The notes: generated from the letters alone by a model not told the origin. A DNA stretch of 64,000 nt from Anaerolineae bacterium (GCA_017303635.1 JAFLCG010000015.1:62001-126000), one strand, 5' to 3'. Shown: positions 16,824 to 25,993, numbered from the stretch's first letter. Numbers and translations are program-made.

Positions 16824-17846
16824 ATGACGACTATTTGGCCCTTGCCGCGCCTTGAAATCAGCGCGATCAACTCCATCAATGAAAATCGCCCCGCGGCGCT
16901 GTTGACTGGCCCTGCTGTATGGGATCGGTACGGGCGGCAGTTAAATATTCCGATTGTGATCCAGGCAGAACCGCATAATGCCGATGTCGCCTTTTTTGAT
17001 GAGCTAGGAAGCGGCCTGCCACCCGAAGTCGAAGTCATTTATGCCCTCGGTGGCGGCTTGGTTTCCGACGCCGCTAAATATATCGGCTGGAAGAACCAAA
17101 AGCCGGTTGTCACGATCCCGACGGCCTTGAGCGTCGATGGCTACTTCACCGCTTTGTCAGCCGTTCGGCAGAACGGCACTGTCCACTATGAAACCACCGG
17201 CCCTGCTGAGAAAGTCATCATTGACTGGGAAATCATCCGCAATGCTCCGCCCGAACTACGCGGCACCGGCATCTGTGAGTTGTTGAGTTCCGTCACTGGA
17301 CTGCTCGACTGGCAGTATGCCGCGGAACGCAACCGAAACACCCCGGAAACCCGGTATATTCCCTGGGCGGCCAAGCTCATGGCGGGCATCGCCCAGCAAG
17401 CCTTCATCATTGCCAAAGGCGTTGGTCAGGGCAAAATCGAAGCCCTCAAGACGTTGCTTGACCTGATGTGCGTAGAGGTTCAGTTGACCAATCAACTCGG
17501 CCATAACCGCCCCCAGGAAGGCAGCGAACAGTTCTTCGCCTACGCGATTGAAAACAAGACAGCCAGCGGCTATGGTGTCCCCTATGCCGACCTCGTCGGC
17601 CCCGGCATCCTCATCGCCGCCTCGCTGCATGGGCAGAACGTCAACCAAATCCGCGACACCATCGACTCGGCAGGTGTGCGCCTGGACCAACTACGAACAG
17701 GTGACATCCGCGAGACGATGCGAAACCTGCCAGAGTACGTCCGCAAGCATAACCTGCCTTACAGCATCTGGAATGAATTCGAGCCAACGGATGAGCGTCT
17801 GAACCAAATCCTGGCTCAAACCGGGTTGGATGCACGCATGGCATAA
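16824..17846 (+). CDS. Glycerol-1-phosphate dehydrogenase-like protein with altered metal site
   Basis: A 340-residue member of the iron-dependent ADH/dehydroquinate-synthase superfamily, closest in pattern to glycerol-1-phosphate dehydrogenase (EgsA/AraM). It has GGGLVSDAAKYIGW for dinucleotide binding, PTALSVDGYFTALSAV, and a helical C-terminal half. The expected metal ligands Asp-His-His appear as Glu152 (GICELLSS), Gln236 (EGSEQFF) and His269 (LHGQNV). Two of three are replaced, so activity may be lost, metal-independent or changed. True members make sn-glycerol-1-phosphate for archaeal-type lipids or, in AraM, for heptaprenyl glycerol. It is divergent from the GCS2/aminotransferase unit and ends in a strong terminator. 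Confidence 0.82.
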   Translation: MTTIWPLPRLEISAINSINENRPAALLTGPAVWDRYGRQLNIPIVIQAEPHNADVAFFDELGSGLPPEVEVIYALGGGLVSDAAKYIGWKNQKPVVTIPTALSVDGYFTALSAVRQNGTVHYETTGPAEKVIIDWEIIRNAPPELRGTGICELLSSVTGLLDWQYAAERNRNTPETRYIPWAAKLMAGIAQQAFIIAKGVGQGKIEALKTLLDLMCVEVQLTNQLGHNRPQEGSEQFFAYAIENKTASGYGVPYADLVGPGILIAASLHGQNVNQIRDTIDSAGVRLDQLRTGDIRETMRNLPEYVRKHNLPYSIWNEFEPTDERLNQILAQTGLDARMA

Positions 17847-17850
17847 ACCA

Positions 17851-17891
17851 TACAGGGGAGGATAAAGCCTCCCCTGTAGCTTCATTTTTTG
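17851..17891 (+). terminator. Strong terminator between convergent genes
   Basis: A perfect 11-bp stem tacaggggagg/cctcccctgta with a six-base loop is followed by a T-rich tract (ttcatttttt). Confidence 0.92.
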
Positions 17892-17916
17892 ACTTTACGC
17901 CAACTCAAACCAAAGT

Positions 17917-19323
17917 TTAGCCATACTGCGGCGGCAGTGTGGATTGTTCTGTTTCGCGCCCGAGATTCACATTCACAGTTGGACTGGGAGCAATGGTGGT
18001 CGAACGTCCACCACTGGTAATCCGGCGTAGCAGGTCGAACCAGAACGGCGCGCCCTGGGCAATCGCCACCATCATGACCGCGATCCCCACCACTTTGCGA
18101 ATGAAGTTATTGAACCAGTCTGGGTTCCCGGCAGGTAGTAGATTCCACAAATTACGCAGATTAGTGCGTGGGTCCGGCAGGCCTGCCAGTTGACTGGTTG
18201 CAATCAATTCATCGGTGATGGGCGTGAACTCCCACCCGAGTGGAATCTGTAAATCCAGTAACTGCTGAACGGTGTTATTCACCTGCTGGGCAGATTGCTC
18301 AACGGCAGCCCGTGCTGCCGCTTCGGATTCAGCCCGTTGTTCTTCCGACGCGGCCTCGGTCTCCGGATTGAGTTCAGGCACTGGCGTTGCTTGCTGGGCG
18401 TTTGGAGCCGTCGCCTCAGTCTGCCGCAGATCCCTCTCGACCTGAGAAATATTCCGCCGCGCCGTGTCCGCAACCGTCTGTCGTAACGCCGGGTCTTCCC
18501 AGAAGGTATTCGCCAGTTGTAGCGCATCCGCGTTCAGGAGCAGCGCCACTACCAATCCAACCCCCAGGGAAAGATATTGCAGGCGGCGCTTATATAGCTC
18601 GGAAACCCTGGCCATACCATCATCAAACCAGTTCTCCAGTTTGCGCCGGGCGTCCCGTATATCTTCTGCGGTAATGAGCACAGTCTTGATGGCGTTTTGA
18701 AAGGCGGGATCTTTGATCTGCCGGATTCCCTCTAGCAGTGGCATCATCTGCCCCGTACGCATCGGCAAACGGCCAAAGGAATCTTCCACTGCTTCTAACG
18801 CATAAGAAAGCACCTGTTTATGCGTTTCATTGGGCAATTCCAGGATGGCAGCCCGCATTTGCCGGGTATCCGTCGTGCCAAAGCTCCGCAGATCCCGCAG
18901 CATTTCACGTAGCCGGACTTTGTGGTCGGTATTAGGCAAAGCCGCAATCGAATCTTCCAGCGGCTTAAAAATCGTACTATCGGCGTCTGAGGTGAGCAAG
19001 CTCATCAGAGCTTCGACAAACGTGCTGGGTGCAATGTAGCCAACGCGGGTTTCCTTCATGTTCACAATATCCCGCGAACGCTGTTTGCTGATGCTCTCTT
19101 CTGGGTTGACCGTGTTCGGGACCATCCGTATGAGTGGATGTGCCAGGATCTTGGCCTGCATCTCGCGATCGCTGACCATATGGATCAGCCCTTCCTTCAA
19201 TTGCCGTGCCCGCAGATTCAGAAAGTTGATAATCAACGAGTTGACCTGTGTGACCAGAATGCTCAGCAAACTAAAGATAAAGACCATGCCAATGGCAACT
19301 TCAATAATGGCAGAATTAAACAT
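17917..19323 (-). CDS. Coiled-coil membrane protein of unknown function
   Basis: A 468-residue protein starting MFNSAIIEVAIGMVFIFSLL; a longer frame upstream of 19323 is not protein-like. Membrane segments lie at about 5-33, 258-280 and 425-447. A long soluble region (about 40-250) rich in Arg/Glu helices comes between the first two. Between the second and third lies a roughly 140-residue part beginning with an Ala/Glu/Gln-rich coiled coil (AASEEQRAESEAAARAAVEQ). The C-terminus ends in a short Thr/Ser-rich tail. The topology suggests a scaffold or sensor. No family is recognised and no neighbour suggests a role. Confidence 0.8.
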   Translation of the reverse strand: MFNSAIIEVAIGMVFIFSLLSILVTQVNSLIINFLNLRARQLKEGLIHMVSDREMQAKILAHPLIRMVPNTVNPEESISKQRSRDIVNMKETRVGYIAPSTFVEALMSLLTSDADSTIFKPLEDSIAALPNTDHKVRLREMLRDLRSFGTTDTRQMRAAILELPNETHKQVLSYALEAVEDSFGRLPMRTGQMMPLLEGIRQIKDPAFQNAIKTVLITAEDIRDARRKLENWFDDGMARVSELYKRRLQYLSLGVGLVVALLLNADALQLANTFWEDPALRQTVADTARRNISQVERDLRQTEATAPNAQQATPVPELNPETEAASEEQRAESEAAARAAVEQSAQQVNNTVQQLLDLQIPLGWEFTPITDELIATSQLAGLPDPRTNLRNLWNLLPAGNPDWFNNFIRKVVGIAVMMVAIAQGAPFWFDLLRRITSGGRSTTIAPSPTVNVNLGRETEQSTLPPQYG

Positions 19324-19413
19324 GCAGCCTTGCCTCCCCTGTCCGGTGGAGCATATGCGGTGTATCGAGCCGGAGTGTAGCACTACGCCCATCATTTGGA
19401 CAAACCACCTGCA

Positions 19414-19442
19414 TAGGCATTCTTGCCTCAGGAGCGTATAAT
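19414..19442 (+). promoter_or_regulatory. Promoter of icd
   Basis: TAGGCA and a consensus TATAAT (19437-19442) are 17 bases apart, 49 bases upstream of the icd start. The -35 matches at four of six positions. Confidence 0.5.
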
Positions 19443-19490
19443 GTGACTACCATAACCCGCAACTCAATTCAGGAAGGATAAGAGTACCTC

Positions 19491-20756
19491 ATGGGATTCG
19501 CAAAAATCAGCGTGCCTGAACACGGTCAGAAGATCACCGTCACGAACGGCAAGCTGAACGTGCCAGACAACCCGATCCTCATGTTCATCGAAGGCGATGG
19601 CATCGGCTATGACATCATGACCGCCAGCAAGCGGATCTGGGATGCAGCCGTCGAGAAAGCCTACAGCGGAAAGCGCAAAATTGCCTGGATGGAGATCTAT
19701 GCCGGGGAGAAAGCCGCTGGCATCTACGACGGCAACTACATGCCTGAAGAAACTTTCGACGCCCTGCGTGAGTTCCTGATCGGCATCAAAGGCCCGCTGA
19801 CCACCCCAGTTGGCGGTGGCTTCCGCAGCCTGAACGTGACTCTCCGTCAGGTGCTTGATCTTTACGCCTGCATCCGACCGGTGCGTTGGTATCGGGGCGT
19901 ACCCAGCCCGTTGAAGAACCCGGAAGAAGTGGATGTCGTCATCTTCCGTGAAAACACAGAAGATGTTTATGCAGGGATCGAGTACGAAGCTGGTTCCGAC
20001 CAGGCAAAACAACTCATTGATCTACTCAAGAGTATGGGCGTCAAGCACTTTGACCACCCCACTCTGGCCCGTGCGGGCATCGGCATTAAGCCCATCAGCG
20101 AAGGCGGTAGCAAGCGCCTGATCCGCGCGGCCATTCAGTATGCTATCGATCACAAGCGCAAGAGTGTAACGTTGGTTCACAAGGGCAATATCCAGAAGTT
20201 CACCGAAGGCGCTTTCCAGAAATGGGGCTATGAACTCGCCGCACAGGAATTCCCAACCGAAACCATCTCCTGGGCCGATGTGGAAAAGAATCACGGCGGT
20301 AAAACTCCGGCGGGTAAGATCCTCATTCAGGACACCATTGCCGACATCATGTTCCAGAAGATGCTCTTGCGCCCATCCGAACACGATGTTATTGCGACCC
20401 CCAACCTGAATGGTGACTATCTGAGTGATGCCATCGCTGCTGAAGTCGGTGGCGTCGGCATCGCCCCCGGAGCCAATAACAGCGATACCGTCGCCTTGTT
20501 TGAAGCGACACATGGTACGGCTCCCAAGTACACCAATCTGGATAAGGTCAACCCCGGCTCGCTGCTCTTCAGCGGTGTGATGATGTTGGAACACATTGGC
20601 TGGCAAGAATCAGCCGATCTCATCACCAAAGCCTATGAGAAGACGCTTGACCAGAAGGTCGTCACCTATGACTTCGCCCGTCAGATGGAAGGCGCAACTG
20701 AAGTCAAGACCAGTGCGTTCGCCAGTCAGGTGATTCAGAATATGGACAGTGTCTGA
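19491..20756 (+). CDS. icd: NADP-dependent isocitrate dehydrogenase
   Basis: A 421-residue enzyme of the E. coli Icd type, of usual length. It has EGDGIGYD, the substrate Ser and Arg residues in GGFRSLNVTLRQ, RPVRWYRGVPSPLK, FRENTEDVYAGIEY, and the late ATHGTAPKYTNLDKVNPGS block. The Lys-Tyr pair in APKY marks NADP use. It makes 2-oxoglutarate and NADPH in the TCA cycle. AGGAAG-like sequence precedes the ATG. It is a single-gene unit with a weak hairpin downstream. Confidence 0.97.
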   Translation: MGFAKISVPEHGQKITVTNGKLNVPDNPILMFIEGDGIGYDIMTASKRIWDAAVEKAYSGKRKIAWMEIYAGEKAAGIYDGNYMPEETFDALREFLIGIKGPLTTPVGGGFRSLNVTLRQVLDLYACIRPVRWYRGVPSPLKNPEEVDVVIFRENTEDVYAGIEYEAGSDQAKQLIDLLKSMGVKHFDHPTLARAGIGIKPISEGGSKRLIRAAIQYAIDHKRKSVTLVHKGNIQKFTEGAFQKWGYELAAQEFPTETISWADVEKNHGGKTPAGKILIQDTIADIMFQKMLLRPSEHDVIATPNLNGDYLSDAIAAEVGGVGIAPGANNSDTVALFEATHGTAPKYTNLDKVNPGSLLFSGVMMLEHIGWQESADLITKAYEKTLDQKVVTYDFARQMEGATEVKTSAFASQVIQNMDSV

Positions 20757-20804
20757 GCCGGTTTCATCTACCACTTCGACACTATACTGAGATCAAGTAT
20801 CGTT

Positions 20805-20832
20805 ATGGGCAGATCTTATGCGGTCTGCCCAT
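20805..20832 (+). terminator. Weak terminator after icd
   Basis: A nine-base perfect stem atgggcaga/tctgcccat with a ten-base loop lies 49 bases after the icd stop. No clear T-run follows. Confidence 0.5.
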
Positions 20833-20869
20833 CTGATTCAGGGCAAATTCACAAGTGCCTAATTCTTTT

Positions 20870-20898
20870 TAAACACCCGAATCAAATTCCACTATAAT
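20870..20898 (+). promoter_or_regulatory. Promoter of the receiver/GAF-kinase unit
   Basis: TAAACA and consensus TATAAT (20893-20898) are spaced by 17 bases, 58 bases before the chosen receiver start. Confidence 0.6.
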
Positions 20899-20956
20899 AT
20901 GGAGAGGGTTGATTCTATCATTTTGTTACATGATCCCAATTCGTCAAAGGCCTGCA

Positions 20957-21349
20957 ATGCACGCTGTACAGAAGATACTCATAGTCGACGATGAATTGAT
21001 GATGCGGATGCTGCTGAAGCAAGTCATAGAACGATCATCGCTGCGCGATGTCAGCGTATCAGTAGCGGAAGATGGCGAAGAAGCACTCATCAAGGTCGAG
21101 CAGGAACATCCCGATCTGATTTTGTTGGACGTGTTGCTGCCCAAAATGAATGGCTATGATGTCTGCCAACGCATTCGACGCCTATCCAATTACAATCCCT
21201 ACATCATCATCCTGACAGCACGTGGGAACCCGACTGATCGCCAGCGTGCGGAAAGTCTGGGTGCCAACGAATTCATGACCAAGCCCTTTAACGCATCGCG
21301 CCTGGCAGCACAGTTAAATGCGATCCAGGCCAATGCAGACTCACATTGA
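20957..21349 (+). CDS. Single-domain response regulator
   Basis: A 130-residue receiver with the acidic pair in ILIVDDE, phospho-acceptor Asp in LLDVLLPKMNGYD, Thr in ILTARG and Lys in MTKPFN. There is no output domain. The chosen start MHAVQKILIVDD has AAAGG six bases upstream; starts at 20909 or 20930 add residues not typical of receivers. The GAF histidine kinase follows 64 bases later on the same strand, so the two may form a cognate pair. Confidence 0.9.
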   Translation: MHAVQKILIVDDELMMRMLLKQVIERSSLRDVSVSVAEDGEEALIKVEQEHPDLILLDVLLPKMNGYDVCQRIRRLSNYNPYIIILTARGNPTDRQRAESLGANEFMTKPFNASRLAAQLNAIQANADSH

Positions 21350-21413
21350 AGTAACAGGCGTTTATCACCCAGGCTACTTCCGATTGAGCCAACCGTAGAG
21401 AATGTGAACCATC

Positions 21414-22937
21414 TTGACCAGGCTATCTTTATCTAATCTATTGACCCCCGCGCTGCTGGATGAGCTTATACCGCCATTTGAGGCTGTTTTTGATCTATCC
21501 GGCCACATCAGTGTGCTGGATCCTAACGGCAAGCTGTATTACGGCGCGGAACCCAGTCAGGATGCCGGTTTATCCACCCCCCTGATCGTCGAACAAAACG
21601 AGATTGGTCGGGTGCATTTGGCAGCGCAAGCTGACGATGCGCGGATGTCCAAAGCCGTCGCTTATCTGGCGACCACACTATCCCGCGCTGCTAACGACTC
21701 CTGGCGACAAAATCTCCTGGCGGAAGAAGTCCTCCAGCGTTACGACGAACTGAACCTGATGTATGGTCTGGGCACCAATTTTGTCCAGGGCATGGGCGCA
21801 AATGCCATCGTACAGAATGTTCTTGAAGAAACGAATCGCATCTTGCTTGCTGATGCGGGCGCAATTTACCTGACCGATGAAGATACCGGTAAATTGCAGG
21901 CGGTCAGTTTCTTTGGTGAAAAAGGCACCGAGGAATTCTGGAATGGCCAGGTGAGGGAATTAGCGCTAAGCACCCTGTACGCCTATGAACAGGCGCAGAC
22001 ATTTGACGGTGAAAAAATCGTTTGTGCGCCGCTCCGTTACGATGAGGAAATGCTGGGTTCGCTGGTGTTGATACATGAACACCCTGAACGCACCTTTCGC
22101 GCGAACGATGTGAATCTGCTGACGACCCTGATGCAGAATACCGCGCTGTTCATCCATGCAGCCCGCTTGGTCAGCAAGCTCAACCGCCGGACAACTGAAT
22201 TAGAGACCACCCTGCGCGAACTGAAGCACACCCAGGATGCCCTCAGCCGTGCCGAACGCTTGAGCATTATCGGGCAGATCGTGGGCAACCTGGTCCACGA
22301 TATGAAGAAACCGCTCTCGAACATGATGGGATACGCTGGTCTGCTGCAAGACCCGGACGTAACATATGACGAACGGTTTGAATGGGCCGGGCTGATTATT
22401 AAATATGTGGATCAGTTCTCGTCAATGGCGCAGGAAATCCTGGATTATATTTCTGGGAATCCGAAACTGGATATTTTCTGCGTACCGGCCGATCAATATT
22501 TGAATATGACGTTGGATATGATTAATCCGCCCGGATTAGATCGAAACGTCAAAATCCTGTTGGATTGTGAAGCAGTCAAAGGCCTCTCCATCCAGGTCGA
22601 TAGCACGCGCTATGTGCGCGTATTCCAGAATCTGGTCAATAACGCGAACGATGCTATCGAGTCCAAAGGGGGATCACAGATCGTCGTCCGCGCCGAGCCC
22701 ATGGGGAATCTCATCCAGTTTAGCGTGACCGATGATGGCCCGGGCATTCCCTCGAATATTCGGGAAACACTCTTTGAGCCTTTCGTTACATCAGGCAAAT
22801 CCCACGGCACAGGCCTGGGTTTGGCAATTGTCCAGCAGTTGGTCGAAGCCCATGGCGGCACCATCACTTGCGAGGATGTCGATCCCCATGGTGCCCGCTT
22901 CGTATTCACCATCCCCTGGGTGAAAGACTGTAACTAA
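21414..22937 (+). CDS. GAF-domain sensor histidine kinase
   Basis: A 507-residue soluble kinase. An N-terminal sensory region (about 1-90, reminiscent of a PocR-like or small ligand fold) is followed by a GAF domain (about 120-255), a linker, and the dimerisation domain with the H-box NLVHDMKKPLSNMMG. The ATPase domain has NLVNNANDAIES (N box), DDGPGIP (G1) and GTGLGLAIVQQL (G2). No membrane segment is present. The frame starts with TTG; no ATG fits without cutting the N-terminal domain. The receiver just upstream is its probable partner. Confidence 0.88.
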   Translation: MTRLSLSNLLTPALLDELIPPFEAVFDLSGHISVLDPNGKLYYGAEPSQDAGLSTPLIVEQNEIGRVHLAAQADDARMSKAVAYLATTLSRAANDSWRQNLLAEEVLQRYDELNLMYGLGTNFVQGMGANAIVQNVLEETNRILLADAGAIYLTDEDTGKLQAVSFFGEKGTEEFWNGQVRELALSTLYAYEQAQTFDGEKIVCAPLRYDEEMLGSLVLIHEHPERTFRANDVNLLTTLMQNTALFIHAARLVSKLNRRTTELETTLRELKHTQDALSRAERLSIIGQIVGNLVHDMKKPLSNMMGYAGLLQDPDVTYDERFEWAGLIIKYVDQFSSMAQEILDYISGNPKLDIFCVPADQYLNMTLDMINPPGLDRNVKILLDCEAVKGLSIQVDSTRYVRVFQNLVNNANDAIESKGGSQIVVRAEPMGNLIQFSVTDDGPGIPSNIRETLFEPFVTSGKSHGTGLGLAIVQQLVEAHGGTITCEDVDPHGARFVFTIPWVKDCN

Positions 22938-22944
22938 ATGGATA

Positions 22945-22968
22945 GGGTGCAACCACGCGGCTGCACCC
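22945..22968. terminator. Bidirectional terminator between kinase and GT39 genes
   Basis: gggtgca/tgcaccc pairs, extended by cc/gg after one mismatch, with a four-base loop and CGTTTG beyond. It lies eight bases from both convergent stops. Confidence 0.65.
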
Positions 22969-22976
22969 CGTTTGCA

Positions 22977-24569
22977 TTAGCTGCTAACCCCTGGACGAGG
23001 CTGTACCGCGACCAGCGCTGCGTTTCCAGAACGACGACGCATGAGCAGTGGCGCGCCAACACTGATAATGCCCAGTGCAATGACCAATGGCAGCAAACTG
23101 AGCAATCCCCGTAGCCCAATCACCAGACCATAATTCCGGGCTACATCCCCTTGCGCCAACAGCGGCAGTGAATAATCAAAGAGCGTGCTGCTCTGATTCA
23201 TCAGGTCGAAGGTGGTCGGCCACACCTCAACTGGCGGCCACTGCTGACCGGCAATCGTCATCGCCCCAACACTTACAATCGAAATGACCAGCAGCAGCGC
23301 AGTCAAGGCCCTGCCCCACCAGCGCTCCAGTAACGCATTCAGGACGAAAATGATCGGCAATACCATAAAGGGCAGCATGGGAACCAGATAGCGCGGCCCC
23401 ACCGTAAACCCGCCCCACCACATCACACTGGACGAGTTGTAAAACAGGAAGAAAGCCACTGCCAGCAGCAACACGGTCACAACGCCTCGAATAGCTTTCT
23501 GCTGCCGCCACATCATGATAAAACCAGGAATGGCGAACAATAGAAAAGGTGACATCAGGAAGATGCCCCGGATTGGGCTGAAAGTCAGACCGTATAACCG
23601 AACGAAGCTCTCCAGTGAAGGAACAGTCAAACTGAGGAACCCGGTCTGATGTTCGCCCTGCCAGTTGGTCGAGTATTGATAGCCAACGGGCAGTACTGAA
23701 CCAAAGGCTGCATAGTTATATGCCATGAAGATCAAACCCAGCGGAATTGCGCCGAGTATCACTCGGTAAAGTGCCAATCGATTCGGCATCTGGATCACAG
23801 CCCAGATAAAGATAATCCCCAGCATCGGCACAATCGGATATTCAGTGATAGTCGCTAGGCTAAAGAGCAATCCTACCAGCCACAACCAGTTCAGATTTGC
23901 GCCTTCTTTGATAACCCGCCAGAGGTAGTAGAAGCCCACAAAGGCGCCAAATGCCGCCAGTTGATGTTGATACAGGGCATTGCTGTAAGGGAACGCCATC
24001 GTTCCCAGTCCATAGGCCAGCGCTAGAACAAAGGCATACCATTCTCGTTTTGCAAACCGACAAGCCATGAGAAAGATCACCACCCCTAGCAAGGCAGATG
24101 GTACTGCCGAGGCAAAAAAGGTGATGAAGGTCAGAGCCAAAAACTGGTAAACGGCTGCCGGGTTCGCCCCTTGCCCATCCGGGTTAAGGGTATCGCCCAT
24201 TGCCCCCATACCCGCCCCACTCTGAATGATGCGGTCAACGGGTGGCAGCGCTGCAATCCCCTTAAACACCATATAAAAAGGCAGCGCCAGCAAAGACGGC
24301 CCCAGGGACTTATCACTATAGTAATTGCCTTCGCAGGTCCCTTCATTAACTGCATTCGGATTGGGCGTATATGGCCCAGGGAAACAGGCCTTATCCCCTG
24401 TATTGGTATGATAGGCATCAATATTCAGCACGCCCTGGTCGCCAAAGGCATAAACCAGGTTAGCGCGGGAATTTGCACCCCAGTCCGCCCAGCGTGGCAT
24501 AAAATACCCGTAACACACGATCAGGATCAAAAAGAGGGTGACTGCATAAGTTCGTCGAGAGTTTGTCAC
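22977..24569 (-). CDS. Polytopic membrane protein of the GT39/PMT type
   Basis: A 530-residue protein with about 12 hydrophobic segments. The first large external loop (about 30-100) carries YYSDKSLGPSLLALPFY, and the later GGFTVGPRYLVPMLPFMVLP block is common in lipid-linked-sugar glycosyltransferases and related DUF2029-like proteins. An acidic pair near the first loop, as in PMT enzymes, is not clear. It probably transfers sugar from a polyprenyl-phosphate donor outside the membrane, but the acceptor is unknown. It is a single-gene unit; the start MTNSRRTYAVTLF fits a membrane protein. Confidence 0.75.
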   Translation of the reverse strand: MTNSRRTYAVTLFLILIVCYGYFMPRWADWGANSRANLVYAFGDQGVLNIDAYHTNTGDKACFPGPYTPNPNAVNEGTCEGNYYSDKSLGPSLLALPFYMVFKGIAALPPVDRIIQSGAGMGAMGDTLNPDGQGANPAAVYQFLALTFITFFASAVPSALLGVVIFLMACRFAKREWYAFVLALAYGLGTMAFPYSNALYQHQLAAFGAFVGFYYLWRVIKEGANLNWLWLVGLLFSLATITEYPIVPMLGIIFIWAVIQMPNRLALYRVILGAIPLGLIFMAYNYAAFGSVLPVGYQYSTNWQGEHQTGFLSLTVPSLESFVRLYGLTFSPIRGIFLMSPFLLFAIPGFIMMWRQQKAIRGVVTVLLLAVAFFLFYNSSSVMWWGGFTVGPRYLVPMLPFMVLPIIFVLNALLERWWGRALTALLLVISIVSVGAMTIAGQQWPPVEVWPTTFDLMNQSSTLFDYSLPLLAQGDVARNYGLVIGLRGLLSLLPLVIALGIISVGAPLLMRRRSGNAALVAVQPRPGVSS

Positions 24570-24701
24570 GGTGAAAGCCTTTTACTGCGAAGCACGATTT
24601 ATAAGATAGAGGGCTTCCCTTACGAAATCATAAATTGGCAAGCCCTGCCCCTCTGACATAAAATGCTCGCTGACCTGTACACCTTTATTACGGATACCCT
24701 C

Positions 24702-25190
24702 ATGCCGCACACGCCACCCTTGATTTTGATTGTTGATGACGACTGGATGAATCGTGAACTCCTGCAGGCGCACTTGGCCGAATACAAAACGCTAGGCGCG
24801 CCAAATGGGGAAAAAGCGCTGGAATTTGCTCGTACCCAACACCCGGATCTGATCCTGCTTGATCTGCGCTTACCCGGTATGAGCGGATATGAGGTCTGTG
24901 CTCAACTGCGGGCTGATAGCCAAACGGCCAGCATTCCCGTGCTCATCATCAGTGCATTGGATGATGACACCTCTCGTCAGCGAGCCATCGATGCAGGCAT
25001 TGATGACTTCCTCACACGCCCGTTCGATGGTTTAACCTTGCACACCCGTGTAAGAGCGCTCCTGCGAATGAAAGCCTTGAGTGATGAACTGCTACGGCGT
25101 GAGCAGGTCCTGATCGAGGTATTGCGTACACGTCTGGGCGATGATGCCGCATCTGCGACGCTGGATGCCTATTTTAACGCCTTGGGTTAA
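24702..25190 (+). CDS. Response regulator with Arg in place of the conserved Lys
   Basis: A 162-residue protein: receiver domain (about 1-122) plus a C-terminal helix of about 40 residues. The acidic pair is in ILIVDDDW, the acceptor Asp in LLDLRLPGMSGYE, and the switch Ser in IISALDDD. The Lys that contacts the phosphoryl group is Arg here (FLTRPFDG). The start at 24702 has GGA seven bases upstream; a frame from 24663 adds 13 residues without a ribosome site. No kinase adjoins it. Confidence 0.85.
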   Translation: MPHTPPLILIVDDDWMNRELLQAHLAEYKTLGAPNGEKALEFARTQHPDLILLDLRLPGMSGYEVCAQLRADSQTASIPVLIISALDDDTSRQRAIDAGIDDFLTRPFDGLTLHTRVRALLRMKALSDELLRREQVLIEVLRTRLGDDAASATLDAYFNALG

Positions 25191-25245
25191 CCGCCGATTA
25201 CCCTACGCCCCTTGTCTTTAGGGTTGCCCTGCTGGTACAAATCGC

Positions 25246-25920
25246 ATGGTAATCAGGATGAGTGCAAGTGAAGGCATGACTCTTCATAAACGACCTGTCC
25301 CACGTTATAGCAGTCGGCGCAGCGGCCCACCTGTCTGGATTATCTTTCTTGTGGGTATCGCGCTGGTACTGGGTGGATACTATATTTTTCTGGGGGTACG
25401 GAACTTCCTGCGAGCTGGTGGCTTGGGGGTTTTAGAAGCAACTCAAGCTGCCCAGGTTGAGGCAACGGCTACCTTTGTCGCCATTGTACCGACCCTACCC
25501 ATCCTCGTCCCGACCTTGACCCCGGTGCGTGAATGCACCCCTTTTACCGTTTCCGTGCCAAGTGCTATCGTGCGTTCAGCACCTTCGCAAAATGGAGCCA
25601 TTATTGAAGCACTGGATCAGGGAACCGAAGTTTGCGTGATCGAGCGCGCCGGAGATGGAGAATGGTATCTGATTGACCAGAATACCATTACCCGACGGGT
25701 CGAAGCCGGTTATATGAATGAGAATGTCATCGAAGCGGTTAATCCTACGCTGACACCAACCCTCACGCCTCGGCCTTCTATCACCCCATCCCCGACGCAG
25801 ACACCGACGATTACCACCACACCTTCACCACGCCCGACTGCCACTGTTGATTTCGCTTCGACCGATACCCCTACACCAACCGTCACGCCCAGCCCCACCC
25901 AGCCAATTCAGTCCGCATAA
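25246..25920 (+). CDS. Membrane-anchored SH3-like domain protein with Thr/Pro tail
   Basis: A 224-residue protein. Residues 1-29 are basic and cytoplasmic, about 30-50 form one membrane helix (VWIIFLVGIALVLGGYYIFL), and about 97-165 resemble a bacterial SH3 domain (VPSAIVRSAPSQNGAIIEAL then GEWYLID). The C-terminal 60 residues are a Thr/Pro/Ser stalk of TPTxTPSPT type. Such domains often bind peptidoglycan or protein ligands outside the cell. Met codons at positions 5 and 11 are other possible starts. It ends in a strong hairpin. Confidence 0.85.
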   Translation: MVIRMSASEGMTLHKRPVPRYSSRRSGPPVWIIFLVGIALVLGGYYIFLGVRNFLRAGGLGVLEATQAAQVEATATFVAIVPTLPILVPTLTPVRECTPFTVSVPSAIVRSAPSQNGAIIEALDQGTEVCVIERAGDGEWYLIDQNTITRRVEAGYMNENVIEAVNPTLTPTLTPRPSITPSPTQTPTITTTPSPRPTATVDFASTDTPTPTVTPSPTQPIQSA

Positions 25921-25933
25921 ACTGAGAATCAAA

Positions 25934-25961
25934 TGGGCCAGACTGTTTCCAGTCTGGCCCA
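25934..25961. terminator. Bidirectional hairpin between convergent genes
   Basis: A perfect 11-bp stem tgggccagact/agtctggccca with a six-base loop; leftward it is followed by UUUGAUU. Confidence 0.75.
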
Positions 25962-25993
25962 CATCAGAGTTAGTTAGATTCAAGAGGTGGGTA

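Noticed and set aside
25710..25898. Leftward Val/Gly-rich frame opposite the SH3-like gene
   Set aside because: It is the antisense of the Thr/Pro repeat stalk; such repeats give long open frames on both strands.
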